DNA of 64,000 bases from Flavobacterium sp. K5-23 (GCF_023278045.1 NZ_CP056783.1:930001-994000); one strand, 5' to 3'. Shown: positions 1-9,127, counted from the stretch's first letter. Numbers and translations are program-made. The notes: generated by a model from the letters alone, not told the origin.

Positions 1-261
1 TTGTCCTTGTGCGGCTAATTGAACTCCTTCTTCTATTGAAAAGTGAGCAAATTCAGCGATATCAGCACCAGCTACAAAAGCTTTTTCTCCGCTACCAGTT
101 AAAATAATTACACGCGTATCGTAACTTTTCTCCAAAGTTTCAAAGGCGCTGTGTAATTCTAATATCGTTGCTTTGTTTAATGCATTGAGTTTAGTAGGAC
201 GATTTATAGTTATGGTTGTAATGTTATTTTCGGTAGCGATTAAAATGTTTTCGTAGTTCAT
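1..261 (-). CDS. Enoyl-CoA hydratase/isomerase (5' part only)
   Basis: The first 87 codons of a crotonase-family protein; the gene runs off the left edge of the window. The reading starts MNYENILIATENN and contains the family signatures INRPTKLNALN (residues about 20-30) and AFVAGADI (about 60-68), which form the CoA-binding and oxyanion-hole region. Such enzymes hydrate trans-2-enoyl-CoA in the cytoplasm during fatty-acid or amino-acid degradation. It lies 9 bp downstream of the sensor kinase gene on the same strand. The exact substrate cannot be told from this fragment. Confidence 0.88.
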   Translation of the reverse strand, partial: MNYENILIATENNITTITINRPTKLNALNKATILELHSAFETLEKSYDTRVIILTGSGEKAFVAGADIAEFAHFSIEEGVQLAAQGQ

Positions 262-270
262 TATAATGAT

Positions 271-1743
271 TTAAGAGTTAGTTATTGGAAGGCTAACCGT
301 AAAACGAGTTCCTTTTCCAAGTTCAGTATCAAAGGTAATTGTTCCTTTGTAATTTTCAATAATATTTTTAATAATACCTAGACCTAAGCCCATTCCACTG
401 CTTTTGGTGGTAAATTTAGGTTCGAATATTCGGCTTATATCCTGAGGGTTTATTCCTATTCCGTTGTCTTCCACAGTAATCAATACATTGTTTGACTCTT
501 TGTTTACAGTCACAAAGATTACCTTATTTTCCTGTTCCTCGGGAATAGATTGAATAGCGTTTTTGACCAAATTTGTAATGATACGAATAAGTTGGGTACG
601 GTCTATTTTCGAAATAATCTCTGGTGATTCACTTTTAAAAATGATAAGTTCGTCATTAAAAATGTCTAATGCCAGTTCAACGACATCTACCACATTCAGT
701 GTTTCGTTTTGTTGGGCCGGCATGGAAGCAAAATTCGAAAAAGCAGAAGCAACTGCATTCATTGTGTCAATTTGCTGTATTAATGTTTCTGAGTAATCCT
801 TCATTTTTCGCATTATTTCTGGATCATTCGGGTTGAATTTTCTTTCGAAACTCTGTACCGTCAAACGCATTGGAGTAAGCGGGTTTTTGATTTCGTGTGC
901 CACTTGTTTGGCCATTTCGCGCCAAGCTTCTTCTCGTTCACTCTGGGCTAGTTTTACGGCGCTTATTTCTAGTTCATCAACCATTCGATTATAAGCGGTA
1001 ATCAACAGATTAATTTCTTTACTGCTGGCTTCCAAAACAATTTTCTTGTTCTTTTGATTCAAACTTGTTTCGTTCAGCCTGTCGGAAATCGTTTTTAGTG
1101 ATTTTGTTATATAGGAAGAAAGAAAATAGGCCAGTGCAAAAGCGACAATCAGCATAAAAGAATACACTTGTCCTAATCGAATAAGGAAATTGTTTAGCTC
1201 ATTTTGATAAAAACTTTCGTCTTCCAGATAAGGCAGGTTTAAAACACCCAAAGGCTTGAATTTATCATCTTTTATCTGGCTAAAAGAAGATCTTTTCTTC
1301 GTTCCATCTATGGTTTTAATATCAACATATCGTTTTTCTATTGAAGAACGCACGAGTTTTAAAATGTATTTTGGAATAGGAGGCGCTTCTTTGTCAACAG
1401 AGAAAGATTCTTTGGAGGATTTTAAAAGTTGGCCATCCAGACCATAAATATTTATCTCTATGTTGTGAATATGCGCCAGTTCATGAATTTTATCCTTGAA
1501 AATAAGGTCTAAATTCTCAGTGGTTAACGGGTACGTTGTTGTTGAAAGCACATAATTAATATGTTCTTTTATCGCGTTTTCCTTGCGTTCCAGTCGTTCC
1601 TGATGGTATTCTTTGGCTTCGTTTTTAAATTGAATAATCGATATGGTGGCCAGCAAAACAGATGCTACCACAATAAGTACGATCATCGAAAGGAATATTC
1701 GAATTCGCAGCGAAAGCATAGATATTTTGAAGCCTTTTAACAT
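271..1743 (-). CDS. NtrY-like membrane sensor histidine kinase
   Basis: A 490-residue two-component sensor kinase. A first membrane segment (about 15-37) and a second (about 190-212) enclose an extracytoplasmic sensor domain of about 150 residues. A HAMP linker (about 212-262) follows. The phospho-acceptor helix has AHEIKNPLTPM with His283, the form typical of NtrY/AtoS-type kinases. The ATPase domain shows the N-box NLVKNAIQ (about 391), DNGIG (about 427) and GMGLGLG (about 450). All catalytic motifs are present, so it should be active. No response regulator lies next to it, so its partner and signal are unknown. It follows hemJ with an 81-bp gap that contains short repeats. Confidence 0.93.
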   Translation of the reverse strand: MLKGFKISMLSLRIRIFLSMIVLIVVASVLLATISIIQFKNEAKEYHQERLERKENAIKEHINYVLSTTTYPLTTENLDLIFKDKIHELAHIHNIEINIYGLDGQLLKSSKESFSVDKEAPPIPKYILKLVRSSIEKRYVDIKTIDGTKKRSSFSQIKDDKFKPLGVLNLPYLEDESFYQNELNNFLIRLGQVYSFMLIVAFALAYFLSSYITKSLKTISDRLNETSLNQKNKKIVLEASSKEINLLITAYNRMVDELEISAVKLAQSEREEAWREMAKQVAHEIKNPLTPMRLTVQSFERKFNPNDPEIMRKMKDYSETLIQQIDTMNAVASAFSNFASMPAQQNETLNVVDVVELALDIFNDELIIFKSESPEIISKIDRTQLIRIITNLVKNAIQSIPEEQENKVIFVTVNKESNNVLITVEDNGIGINPQDISRIFEPKFTTKSSGMGLGLGIIKNIIENYKGTITFDTELGKGTRFTVSLPITNS

Positions 1744-1804
1744 AGTGTTCAGTATTCAGATTTCTTAGTGTTCAGTATTTAAATTTTCAATATTCAGTAT
1801 TTCT
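1744..1804. repeat. Degenerate AGTGTTCAGTATT repeats
   Basis: The 13-mer AGTGTTCAGTATT occurs at 1744-1756 and 1767-1779, with a shorter TATTCAGTATT at 1791-1801. A related AGTGTTCAGT is found on the other strand near 18325-18336, between scoA and scoB. These look like decayed simple-sequence arrays in intergenic DNA. No function is evident. Confidence 0.6.
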
Positions 1805-1824
1805 ACTGATTACTAAAGTTCTGC

Positions 1825-2385
1825 TTACTGATCACTATTTTTCTCACGAATTCGTTTGTAAAATTTAAACCCTAACATTATAGTTATCGAAAATAAAAAT
1901 ATCCCGACAACTCCGTAAATCCAGTTCACGGCATTTTTTAAAATTACTAAAAATACTACTGCAAAAAGAATTATTGTTGCGCCTTCATTCCACAATCGCA
2001 TAAAAGTAGTTGTGTGTTTTACTTCGTCATTTTGTAATTGCGTGAATATCTGCTGGCATTTTCCATGGTATAAGTACAACAAGAATACAAATCCAAGTTT
2101 TACGTGCATCCAGGGCATTTGTAGCCATATTGCTCCAGCATCAGTGAAAAACAACATCCAAAAAGCAAATATACTTGCCAATACCGCTGAAGGCCAAGTG
2201 ATGATATACCACAAGCGATAGGTCATTATTTTGTATTGTTTTTGTAATATTTCTTTTTCAGGTGAAGGTTTGTCTGCAGCTTCAATTTGGTAAACAAACA
2301 AGCGTACGATATAAAACAAACCGGCAAACCAGGTAATTACAAAAATAAGGTGCAGGGATTTTAAGTAATTATAATATTCCATCAC
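1825..2385 (-). CDS. hemJ: Protoporphyrinogen IX oxidase HemJ
   Basis: A 186-residue membrane protein of the HemJ/CopD-like family, which oxidises protoporphyrinogen IX to protoporphyrin IX, the penultimate step of protoheme synthesis. The N-terminal LKSLHLIFVITWFAGLFY with His12, and PWMHVKLGFVFLLYLYH with Lys96, carry the conserved His and Lys of HemJ. Four or five membrane helices are visible. It starts 6 bp after the hemH stop on the same strand, so the last two heme steps are probably co-transcribed. No hemG or hemY is in the window, in line with HemJ filling this role. Confidence 0.92.
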   Translation of the reverse strand: MMEYYNYLKSLHLIFVITWFAGLFYIVRLFVYQIEAADKPSPEKEILQKQYKIMTYRLWYIITWPSAVLASIFAFWMLFFTDAGAIWLQMPWMHVKLGFVFLLYLYHGKCQQIFTQLQNDEVKHTTTFMRLWNEGATIILFAVVFLVILKNAVNWIYGVVGIFLFSITIMLGFKFYKRIREKNSDQ

Positions 2386-2391
2386 TATTTA

Positions 2392-3411
2392 TTATTTGGC
2401 GGAAGCCCATTCATTAATCCAGTTACTTACCGTTTTACACCAATCATCGCTGTCGTTTAAACAAGGTACCGCCGTGAATTCTTCACCTCCATGCGCTTTA
2501 AATTCGTGATTTGCTTCCATAGCTATTTCTTCTAATGTTTCTAAACAATCAGCGACAAAAGCAGGGGTTACAACAGCTAATTTCTTGATTCCCTTTTCAG
2601 GCATTTTATTCACTTCCACATCCGTGTAAGGTTCAAGCCATTTGTCACCCGCTAAACGCGATTGAAAAGTTTGACTGTATTTTCCTTCTGGAATACCAAG
2701 TTCTTTAATTACTAATCTTGTAGTTTCATAACACTGGTGACGGTAACAAAATTCATGCGCTGGCGAAGGAGTGTTGCAACACGATCCGTCAATTTTACAA
2801 TGTGATTTTGTAATGTCGGTCTTGCGAATGTGACGTTCCGGCAAGCCGTGATAGGAGAACAATAAGTGATCGTATTCAATGTTTTCTAGATGATTTTTAA
2901 TGGAATCAGATAGGTTTTTTATATAATCAGGTTTGTTGTAGAATGCAGGAACGGAAGAGAATTTCATATTAGGAAAATATTCTTTTCTAATTTCTTCTGC
3001 TTTTTCTAAAACCGTAACAGTCGATGACATCGCGTGATGAGGATACAATGGAAAAAGCAATACTTCAGTTACTCCCTTATCAGCTAATTCTTTTAACCCA
3101 GAATGGATATTAGGATTTCCGTATCGCATTGATAAAGCCATTGGCACTTTTACCTGAGGTATAACTTTATCAAACATTCTTCTGGATAAAACCACTAAAG
3201 GAGATCCTTCTTCCCACCATATTTTTGCATAAGCTTCGGCTGATTTTGCAGGTCTTTTTCTAAGGATAATTCCTCTTACAAGTAATGCTCTTAATAGAAA
3301 GGGAACGTCAATTACGTATTTATCCATTAAAAATTCATCTAAATAGGGCTTTACATCTTTAGCTGTTGGACTTTCCGGGGAACCTAGATTTACTAATAAT
3401 ACACCTTTCAT
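2392..3411 (-). CDS. hemH: Ferrochelatase HemH
   Basis: A 339-residue ferrochelatase, inserting Fe2+ into protoporphyrin IX in the last step of protoheme synthesis. The start GVLLVNLGSPESP and the catalytic LLFSYHGLPERH (His188) are classic. A cysteine cluster lies around KSHCKIDGSCCNTPSPAHEFC (about 204-225). Length matches bacterial ferrochelatases. It is the first gene of a minus-strand pair with hemJ. Upstream, between about 3412 and 3450, is an A/T-rich promoter region read on the minus strand. Confidence 0.96.
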   Translation of the reverse strand: MKGVLLVNLGSPESPTAKDVKPYLDEFLMDKYVIDVPFLLRALLVRGIILRKRPAKSAEAYAKIWWEEGSPLVVLSRRMFDKVIPQVKVPMALSMRYGNPNIHSGLKELADKGVTEVLLFPLYPHHAMSSTVTVLEKAEEIRKEYFPNMKFSSVPAFYNKPDYIKNLSDSIKNHLENIEYDHLLFSYHGLPERHIRKTDITKSHCKIDGSCCNTPSPAHEFCYRHQCYETTRLVIKELGIPEGKYSQTFQSRLAGDKWLEPYTDVEVNKMPEKGIKKLAVVTPAFVADCLETLEEIAMEANHEFKAHGGEEFTAVPCLNDSDDWCKTVSNWINEWASAK

Positions 3412-3509
3412 TTTATATGTTTTTGTTTCGTAAAAGTAACTAAACTTACTTTTTTATAAATTTGGATTAACTATTTTTTATTGATTGTAATATAGAAAAT
3501 CAATCTTGA

Positions 3510-4382
3510 TTATGTTGTAGGATTGATTGACATCAAATATTTTTTGGGCGTGGTTGCAAATTTCTTTTTGAAAGCAGCTATGAAATGACTTCCTGTGCTG
3601 TAACCTATTTTCAGTCCTACTTCATTTACGTTATAGGAACCGCTGTCTAATAGTTTTCGGGCAAAATCCATTTTGTAGTCAAACAGAAAGCCGTAAACCG
3701 TGTCGCCGTATATTTGCTTGAAACCCATCTTTAGTTTCTTTAGATTCAATCCTACCTGATCTGCGAGTTCCTGTAGTCCTGGTGGCTCGACCATATTGGC
3801 AATGATGATTTCCTTTGCCTTTCTTATTTTTAGCACATTGTCTTCGTCAGTTAGAAACGGACATTGTTCTGCATTGGGATCTTCTGTCCTATTAAAATAC
3901 AAACTTAATAATTCGTACCCTTTTCCTTTATAATACAAGTTTTTAATGGAAGGATGTAAACTGTAATGAAACAACTGACTTAATACAATCGCCATTGACG
4001 GACTCACATTTCCTTCATTGTAATATTTCTTGTCTTTGTTTTCCCCGCTTAAAAAAGTGATGTAATCCGCTTCTGTTGAAAATAAGGCGTGGAATTTTTT
4101 GATGGAAATGATTACCGATATCACCCATGAATTAGGAGCCAACTCTAAATTTAAAGGCAATTCCTTCTGGGGATTGTACAGTAGCAAGGATTTCTCCTCT
4201 TTAAGTTCCAATGCGTAATTCCCTTGATTGAAAATAAATTTAGCACTTCCTTTCAGTCCAAAGTGAAACTGAATCAGTCCGCTGCTTACTTCACGCTGTG
4301 CATGAAATACCTCAGTGCCGTCATTTAGAAAACGTATTAATGTAAAATCATCTTCAATTTTTATAATTTCTTGAGAACCCAT
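3510..4382 (-). CDS. AraC-family transcriptional regulator (PchR-like)
   Basis: A 290-residue regulator with a C-terminal double helix-turn-helix domain (about residues 185-287). The second HTH is recognisable in VNEVGLKIGYSTGSHFIAAFKKKFATTPKKYL. The N-terminal 180 residues form a cupin-like effector domain without a clear ligand motif. The overall form resembles PchR-type regulators, which in other bacteria respond to siderophores or iron; that is family knowledge, not shown here. It is transcribed divergently from hemA, and the shared spacer carries four A-tract repeats phased at 20 bp (4476-4556). It may control hemA, itself, or both. Confidence 0.87.
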   Translation of the reverse strand: MGSQEIIKIEDDFTLIRFLNDGTEVFHAQREVSSGLIQFHFGLKGSAKFIFNQGNYALELKEEKSLLLYNPQKELPLNLELAPNSWVISVIISIKKFHALFSTEADYITFLSGENKDKKYYNEGNVSPSMAIVLSQLFHYSLHPSIKNLYYKGKGYELLSLYFNRTEDPNAEQCPFLTDEDNVLKIRKAKEIIIANMVEPPGLQELADQVGLNLKKLKMGFKQIYGDTVYGFLFDYKMDFARKLLDSGSYNVNEVGLKIGYSTGSHFIAAFKKKFATTPKKYLMSINPTT

Positions 4383-4475
4383 AGCGACATTTTTAAATTA
4401 AAAATATGACAATTATCAGTATTTATTATTTAGAGTCACTCTAAACAAACCAGCTCAAACACCCTGATAATAGAG

Positions 4476-4556
4476 CAAAAATAGTGTTTTTTAGATAAAA
4501 ATAGCTGTTTAGGAACAAAAATACATGTAGCGATACAAAAAGAACTTCTAGCGTTA
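4476..4556. promoter_or_regulatory. Four 20-bp-phased A-tract repeats, candidate AraC operators
   Basis: Between the AraC-type gene and hemA, A5 tracts begin at 4477, 4497, 4517 and 4537, exactly 20 bp apart. The units share a loose consensus AAAAATA..TGT.TAG..AC. Two helical turns per unit puts every copy on the same DNA face, as expected for tandem half-sites of an AraC protein or for curved promoter DNA. The array ends just before a promoter-like TACTTTTA at 4555-4562. Confidence 0.6.
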
Positions 4557-4562
4557 CTTTTA
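4555..4562 (+). promoter_or_regulatory. Candidate hemA promoter core (TACTTTTA)
   Basis: TACTTTTA lies about 47 bp before the hemA start and differs from the Bacteroidota -7 consensus TAnnTTTG only at the last base. The A-tract array sits directly upstream, where an activator or repressor would act. Confidence 0.4.
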
Positions 4563-4609
4563 TAAATAGTATAGTGATAATTTTGTTTCACTTTTTAGAA
4601 AGTAGTAAT

Positions 4610-5866
4610 ATGGAAAATAATAACCTATCTAAGCATCATTATTTTTACTCTGTTGGATTAAGCTATAAAAAAGCAGACGCCGATATGAGAGGGAAATTTA
4701 GTCTTGATGCATCAGCAATAATACGTTTACTTGAGCAGGCAAAAAGCGAAGGAATAGAAAGCCTAATCGTAAGTTCTACTTGTAATCGTACAGAAATTTA
4801 CGGATTTGCTGAGCACCCTTTTCAATTGATAAAATTGATTTGTGAAAATAGTAACGGTACTGTTGAAGAGTTTCAAAAAGTAGGTTTTGTATATAAAAAT
4901 CAAGAAGCGATAAGCCATATGTTTCGTGTAGGAACAGGTTTAGACAGTCAGATTTTAGGAGATTTTGAAATCATTTCTCAAATAAAAAGCAGCTTTATCC
5001 AATCTAAAGCAATGGGATTAGCTAATAATTTCATGGAACGTTTAGTAAATGCGGTTATTCAGGCCAGCAAAAAAATCAAAACAGATACCGAAATAAGTTC
5101 AGGGGCTACTTCAGTCTCTTTTGCCTCTGTTCAGTACATCATTAAAAACGTTGAAAACATCGGTAATAAAAACATCTTGTTGTTTGGTACCGGTAAAATA
5201 GGGAGAAACACCTGTGAAAACTTGGTAAAACACACCAAAAACGAGCATATTACCTTAATTAACAGAACGAAGGACAAGGCCGAAAGATTAGCTGGAAAAC
5301 TAAATTTAATAGTAAAAGATTATTCTGAATTGCATCTGGAACTTCAAAAAGCAGATGTGGTGGTTGTTGCAACGGGAGCTCAAAACCCTACGGTTGACAA
5401 AGCCATACTGAATTTAAAAAAGCCATTGTTGATTTTAGATTTATCGATTCCTAAAAACGTACATGAAAATGTGGCCGATTTAGAAGGAGTTACTTTAATC
5501 CATATGGATCATTTGTCTCAAATGACAGATGAAACCTTAGAGAACAGAAAAAATCATATTCCTGCAGCCGAGGCAATTATCGAAGAAATAAAAGAAGAAT
5601 TTAATATTTGGACCAAAGGAAGAAAATTTGCTCCAACAATCAATGCGCTTAAAGAAAAACTGAATGCCATTAAAAATTCTGAATTGGATTTCCAAAGCAG
5701 AAAAATCGTTGGCTTCAATGAAGAACAAGCTGAAATTATAAGCGCAAGAATCATTCAAAAAATAACCACACACTTTGCTAACCACTTAAAAGATGATGAC
5801 ACTATGGTGGATGAAAGCATCGAGTGGATTGAAAAAGTTTTTAAAATAGGTGTTTTAGCAAAATAA
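4610..5866 (+). CDS. hemA: Glutamyl-tRNA reductase HemA
   Basis: A 418-residue glutamyl-tRNA reductase. It reduces Glu-tRNA(Glu) to glutamate-1-semialdehyde with NADPH, the committing step of the C5 heme pathway. The catalytic cysteine is in IVSSTCNRTEIYGF (Cys58), and the NADPH-binding loop is LLFGTGKIGRNT. The ATG at 4610 is chosen because HYFYSVGLSYKKA then falls at the usual N-terminus; the frame is open upstream to a GTG at 4574, but that extension lacks family character. It is the first plus-strand gene of the heme cluster and is divergent from the AraC regulator. Confidence 0.95.
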   Translation: MENNNLSKHHYFYSVGLSYKKADADMRGKFSLDASAIIRLLEQAKSEGIESLIVSSTCNRTEIYGFAEHPFQLIKLICENSNGTVEEFQKVGFVYKNQEAISHMFRVGTGLDSQILGDFEIISQIKSSFIQSKAMGLANNFMERLVNAVIQASKKIKTDTEISSGATSVSFASVQYIIKNVENIGNKNILLFGTGKIGRNTCENLVKHTKNEHITLINRTKDKAERLAGKLNLIVKDYSELHLELQKADVVVVATGAQNPTVDKAILNLKKPLLILDLSIPKNVHENVADLEGVTLIHMDHLSQMTDETLENRKNHIPAAEAIIEEIKEEFNIWTKGRKFAPTINALKEKLNAIKNSELDFQSRKIVGFNEEQAEIISARIIQKITTHFANHLKDDDTMVDESIEWIEKVFKIGVLAK

Positions 5867-5873
5867 AAATTGA

Positions 5874-5892
5874 TAACATTAAGAAATTAAGA
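5874..5892 (+). repeat. Left inverted repeat flanking the GxxExxY gene
   Basis: TAACATTAAGAAATTAAGA lies just downstream of hemA. Its near-complement is at 6355-6374 on the far side of the GxxExxY gene. The same sequence without an adjacent GxxExxY gene occurs at 18222-18242 and, inverted, at 25081-25102. Confidence 0.65.
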
Positions 5893-5929
5893 TACATTTA
5901 GTGTTTTAACTATCTTAAAATTCAAATTT

Positions 5930-6337
5930 ATGACGCAGAAGCAAGTTACACAACTGTCTTACGAAATAACAGGTTTTGCCATTAAAGTACACAAAAATCT
6001 AGGGCCTGGACTTTTAGAAAGCGTTTATGAACAATGTTTGAAATTTGAGTTAGAAAAAAATGGTTATGAAGTAAAACAGCAATTGATTGTTAAGATTGAT
6101 TACGATGGTCTCGAATTAGAATCAAATTTAAGGATAGATCTTTTAGTAAACGATTGTATAGTTGTGGAATTAAAAGCGATAGAAAATGTGTTACCAATTC
6201 ATGAAGCTCAATTATTGACTTATATGAAGTTACTTGAAAAACCTCAAGGGTTGCTAATTAATTTTAATACAATGAATATAACAAAATCATTAAAACCCCT
6301 TGTGAATGAATATTTTTCAAGATTGGATAGTTATTGA
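5930..6337 (+). CDS. GxxExxY protein (PD-(D/E)xK-like)
   Basis: A 135-residue protein of the GxxExxY family. The name-giving motif is GLLESVY (Gly27, Glu30, Tyr33) in GPGLLESVYEQCL. A nuclease-like core follows: LRIDLLVNDCIVVELKAIE has the D...ExK spacing of the PD-(D/E)xK superfamily, to which the family is assigned. Its function is not known. It splits hemA from hemC and has no evident role in heme synthesis. It is bracketed by imperfect 19-20-nt inverted repeats at 5874-5892 and 6355-6374. This suggests it entered the operon as a small cassette. Confidence 0.88.
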   Translation: MTQKQVTQLSYEITGFAIKVHKNLGPGLLESVYEQCLKFELEKNGYEVKQQLIVKIDYDGLELESNLRIDLLVNDCIVVELKAIENVLPIHEAQLLTYMKLLEKPQGLLINFNTMNITKSLKPLVNEYFSRLDSY

Positions 6338-6354
6338 AAAGGAACTTAATGCTC

Positions 6355-6374
6355 CTTAACTTCTTAATGGTTTA
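6355..6374 (-). repeat. Right inverted repeat flanking the GxxExxY gene
   Basis: CTTAACTTCTTAATGGTTTA, read on the opposite strand, is TAAACCATTAAGAAGTTAAG. It matches the left copy at 5874-5892 in inverted orientation apart from one substitution and a one-base gap. It falls between the GxxExxY stop and hemC. Confidence 0.65.
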
Positions 6375-6415
6375 ATAAAAAATCAAATGATTATTTATCA
6401 TTTGTAAAAACAAAA

Positions 6416-7342
6416 ATGGCAGAAAAAACAATACGAATAGGAACTCGCGATAGCGAACTCGCGCTTTGGCAAGCTCATACAGTAGAAAAAAAACTGAATG
6501 ATTTAGGATATAAAACCGAAATTGTTGCCGTAAAATCTACGGGAGATATCATCCTTGATAAACCTCTTTACGAACTTGGAATCACCGGAATTTTCACTAA
6601 AACGCTCGATGTTGCCATGATCACCGGTCAGGTGGATATCGCAGTGCATTCTATGAAAGATGTTCCTACGGCTTTGCCTATAGGGATTGTCCAAGCCGCA
6701 GTTTTAGAAAGAGCAAATACAGTTGATGTGTTGGCCTATAAAGAAAATTTAGATTTTTTGGAATCGAATGGAACTATTGCTACCGGAAGTTTACGACGCC
6801 AAGCTCAATGGTTAAATAGATACCCAAATCATAAAGTAGTTGATTTAAGAGGGAATGTTAATTTGCGTATGCGAAAATTAGCAGACAATGACTGGAATGG
6901 CGCTGTGTTTGCAGCAGCCGGACTGGAAAGAATAAATCTTAAATCCGAAAACCAAATTGCTTTGGACTGGATGATTCCAGCTCCTGCACAAGGCGCAATG
7001 TTAGTTGTAGCTATGGGAAATGACAATTTTACTTTGGATGCCTTATCGCATTTAAATGATATAGAAACTGAGATAGCCACTTATATTGAACGTCAGTTTT
7101 TGAAAACATTAGAAGGTGGTTGTACGGCTCCTATTGGTGCTTTGGCAAAATATAATGAAGAAGAGGACACTATCCATTTTCAAGGTGCTTTATTCTCATT
7201 AGACGGAAAAGAAAAAATTGAAATCGATAAAATTGTTCCTATCGAAGAATGGAAAAAATTAGGTTTCTATTCAGCACAGGAAATTTTAAATAATGGAGGA
7301 ACAAAATTGATGACGGAAATTAAAAATAATTTGAAGAAATAA
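6416..7342 (+). CDS. hemC: Hydroxymethylbilane synthase HemC
   Basis: A 308-residue porphobilinogen deaminase, polymerising four porphobilinogen units to hydroxymethylbilane. The start IRIGTRDSELALWQAHTVE, the loop HSMKDVPT and the arginine-rich GSLRRQAQW are diagnostic. The cysteine that binds the dipyrromethane cofactor lies in LEGGCTAPIGA. Its TAA stop overlaps the hemD ATG by one base (TAATG at 7340-7344), so the two are probably translationally coupled. Confidence 0.97.
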   Translation: MAEKTIRIGTRDSELALWQAHTVEKKLNDLGYKTEIVAVKSTGDIILDKPLYELGITGIFTKTLDVAMITGQVDIAVHSMKDVPTALPIGIVQAAVLERANTVDVLAYKENLDFLESNGTIATGSLRRQAQWLNRYPNHKVVDLRGNVNLRMRKLADNDWNGAVFAAAGLERINLKSENQIALDWMIPAPAQGAMLVVAMGNDNFTLDALSHLNDIETEIATYIERQFLKTLEGGCTAPIGALAKYNEEEDTIHFQGALFSLDGKEKIEIDKIVPIEEWKKLGFYSAQEILNNGGTKLMTEIKNNLKK

Positions 7343-8025
7343 TGAGCCAAATAAGCATTTTATCAACCAAAACATTGTCAACTGAACAAAGGCAAGCATT
7401 TCTTGAGGCTAATTTAGATGTTTTAGAACAAGATTTCATCGAAATAAAAAACAACATTTTCGAATTGAATAAAATCAACACTAATTTGATTTTTAGTAGT
7501 CAAAATGCTGTTTTAAGTTTAATGGAACAAAACGATTGGGAAGTTCTTAAAACTAAAAGTGTTTTTTGTGTTGGAATTAAAACCAAAGAATTACTTGAAT
7601 TGAATGGTTTTCAAGTGGATGTTTATATGGATTATGCATCTGAACTGGCTGAAATTATTACTTTAATTTATAACAAGGAAAGTTATACTTTTTTAAGCGG
7701 GAATTTGCGCAAGGAAACGTTGCCGAAAGCGTTAAAAAGAGGAGGAATAACATTTAATGAAATAGAAGTTTATCAAACCAAGTTAGCGCCTTTCAAAATA
7801 TCGGATAAAGAGAAATTTGATGGAATTATGTTTTTCAGCCCATCTGCCGTTGAAAGTTATTTGACAAACAACAAAATCAAGAACGAAATTTGTTTTTGCG
7901 TAGGCAATACTACGGCAAAAACATTAGAAACAAATAAAATTAAAAACATTGTAATTGCCGAAACACCTACAATTGAAGAGGTGATTGAGGAAGTTATTGA
8001 ATATTATAAAACAGAAAGTATCTAG
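7342..8025 (+). CDS. hemD: Uroporphyrinogen-III synthase HemD
   Basis: A 227-residue protein with the two-lobed HemD fold pattern, closing hydroxymethylbilane to uroporphyrinogen III. HemD sequences are poorly conserved. The recognisable parts are [12 protein letters not shown] (about residue 50), a central [14 protein letters not shown] and [14 protein letters not shown] (about 155). Position between hemC and hemE and the one-base overlap with hemC support the call strongly. Its length is slightly below the usual 240-260. Confidence 0.9.
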   Translation: MSQISILSTKTLSTEQRQAFLEANLDVLEQDFIEIKNNIFELNKINTNLIFSSQNAVLSLMEQNDWEVLKTKSVFCVGIKTKELLELNGFQVDVYMDYASELAEIITLIYNKESYTFLSGNLRKETLPKALKRGGITFNEIEVYQTKLAPFKISDKEKFDGIMFFSPSAVESYLTNNKIKNEICFCVGNTTAKTLETNKIKNIVIAETPTIEEVIEEVIEYYKTESI

Positions 8026-8047
8026 CATTCAGCTAAAATTAAAGTAT

Positions 8048-9073
8048 ATGATAAAGAACGACTTATTTTTAAAAGCATTAAAAGGAGAAACAGTTGAACG
8101 CCCACCAGTTTGGATGATGCGTCAAGCAGGTAGATATTTACCGGAATTTATCGCATTGCGTGATAAATATGATTTTTTCACCCGTTGTCAAACTCCAGAA
8201 TTAGCTGCTGAAATCACCGTACAACCCATTCGTAGAATTGCTCCAGATGCAGCTATTTTGTTTTCGGATATTTTGGTGATTCCACAAGCAATGGGAATTG
8301 AAGTGTTGATGAAAGAAAATTTTGGTCCGTTTTTGCCAAATCCTATTCGTACGATTCAGGATGTGGAAAAAGTAATTGTTCCTGATGTTCACGAAACGCT
8401 TGGTTACGTTTTTGATGCTATCAAATTGACGAAGGAAATGTTGAATGATGAGGTGCCGTTAATAGGTTTCGCAGGTTCTCCTTGGACAATTATGTGTTAT
8501 GCAGTAGAAGGGCAAGGTTCTAAAAGCTTTGATAAAGCAAAAGGATTTTGTTTCCAATATCCTGAAGCAGCACACGTTTTATTGCAAAAAATTACCGATA
8601 CCACTATTTTATACCTAAAAGAAAAAGTAAAAGCGGGAGTAAATGCCGTTCAAATTTTTGACTCTTGGGGAGGAATGTTATCACCAGTTGATTATCAAGA
8701 ATTCTCTTGGAAATACATCAACCAGATTGTTGAGGCATTGGCCGATGATGCTCCGGTAATTGTTTTCGGAAAAGGATGCTGGTTCGCTCTAGGCGAAATG
8801 GGAAAAAGTAGAGCTTCTGCATTAGGAGTTGACTGGACTTGTTCACCAAGAAACGCTAGATATCTTTCAGGAGGAAATATCACATTACAAGGAAATTTTG
8901 ATCCATCAAGATTATTGTCTCCAATTCCTGTTATCAAAAAAATGGTACACGAAATGATCGACGAATTCGGGAAAGACAAATACATCGTGAATTTAGGTCA
9001 TGGTATATTACCAAATATTCCTGTTGATCACGCGAAAGCATTTATTGATGCTGTGAAAGAGTATAAGCAATAA
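8048..9073 (+). CDS. hemE: Uroporphyrinogen decarboxylase HemE
   Basis: A 341-residue decarboxylase converting uroporphyrinogen III to coproporphyrinogen III. The N-terminal signature [16 protein letters not shown], with the substrate-binding arginines, is intact, and [16 protein letters not shown] is the second family block. The ATG at 8048 ([11 protein letters not shown]) is chosen: the frame is open further upstream, but that stretch overlaps the hemD end and lacks family similarity. It lies 22 bp after hemD. Confidence 0.97.
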   Translation: MIKNDLFLKALKGETVERPPVWMMRQAGRYLPEFIALRDKYDFFTRCQTPELAAEITVQPIRRIAPDAAILFSDILVIPQAMGIEVLMKENFGPFLPNPIRTIQDVEKVIVPDVHETLGYVFDAIKLTKEMLNDEVPLIGFAGSPWTIMCYAVEGQGSKSFDKAKGFCFQYPEAAHVLLQKITDTTILYLKEKVKAGVNAVQIFDSWGGMLSPVDYQEFSWKYINQIVEALADDAPVIVFGKGCWFALGEMGKSRASALGVDWTCSPRNARYLSGGNITLQGNFDPSRLLSPIPVIKKMVHEMIDEFGKDKYIVNLGHGILPNIPVDHAKAFIDAVKEYKQ

Positions 9074-9087
9074 TTACAACGAGTATT

Positions 9088-9112
9088 CCTGTAAGGTGTT
9101 TAACCTTGCAGG
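9088..9112 (+). other. Intra-operon hairpin between hemE and hemF
   Basis: CCTGTAAGGT and ACCTTGCAGG form a 10-bp stem with one mismatch around a 5-nt loop. No T-tract follows, so a terminator is unlikely. It may affect mRNA processing or hemF translation, or be a dispersed repeat. Confidence 0.5.
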
Positions 9113-9127
9113 ATATCAAAAATCACA

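Noticed and set aside
5537..5785. Minus-strand frames inside hemA and similar antisense frames in other genes
   Set aside because: They lie entirely within well-supported genes, lack family features and have no promoters of their own.
9088..9112. Terminator between hemE and hemF
   Set aside because: The stem is followed by no T-run and the operon continues; called a hairpin only.
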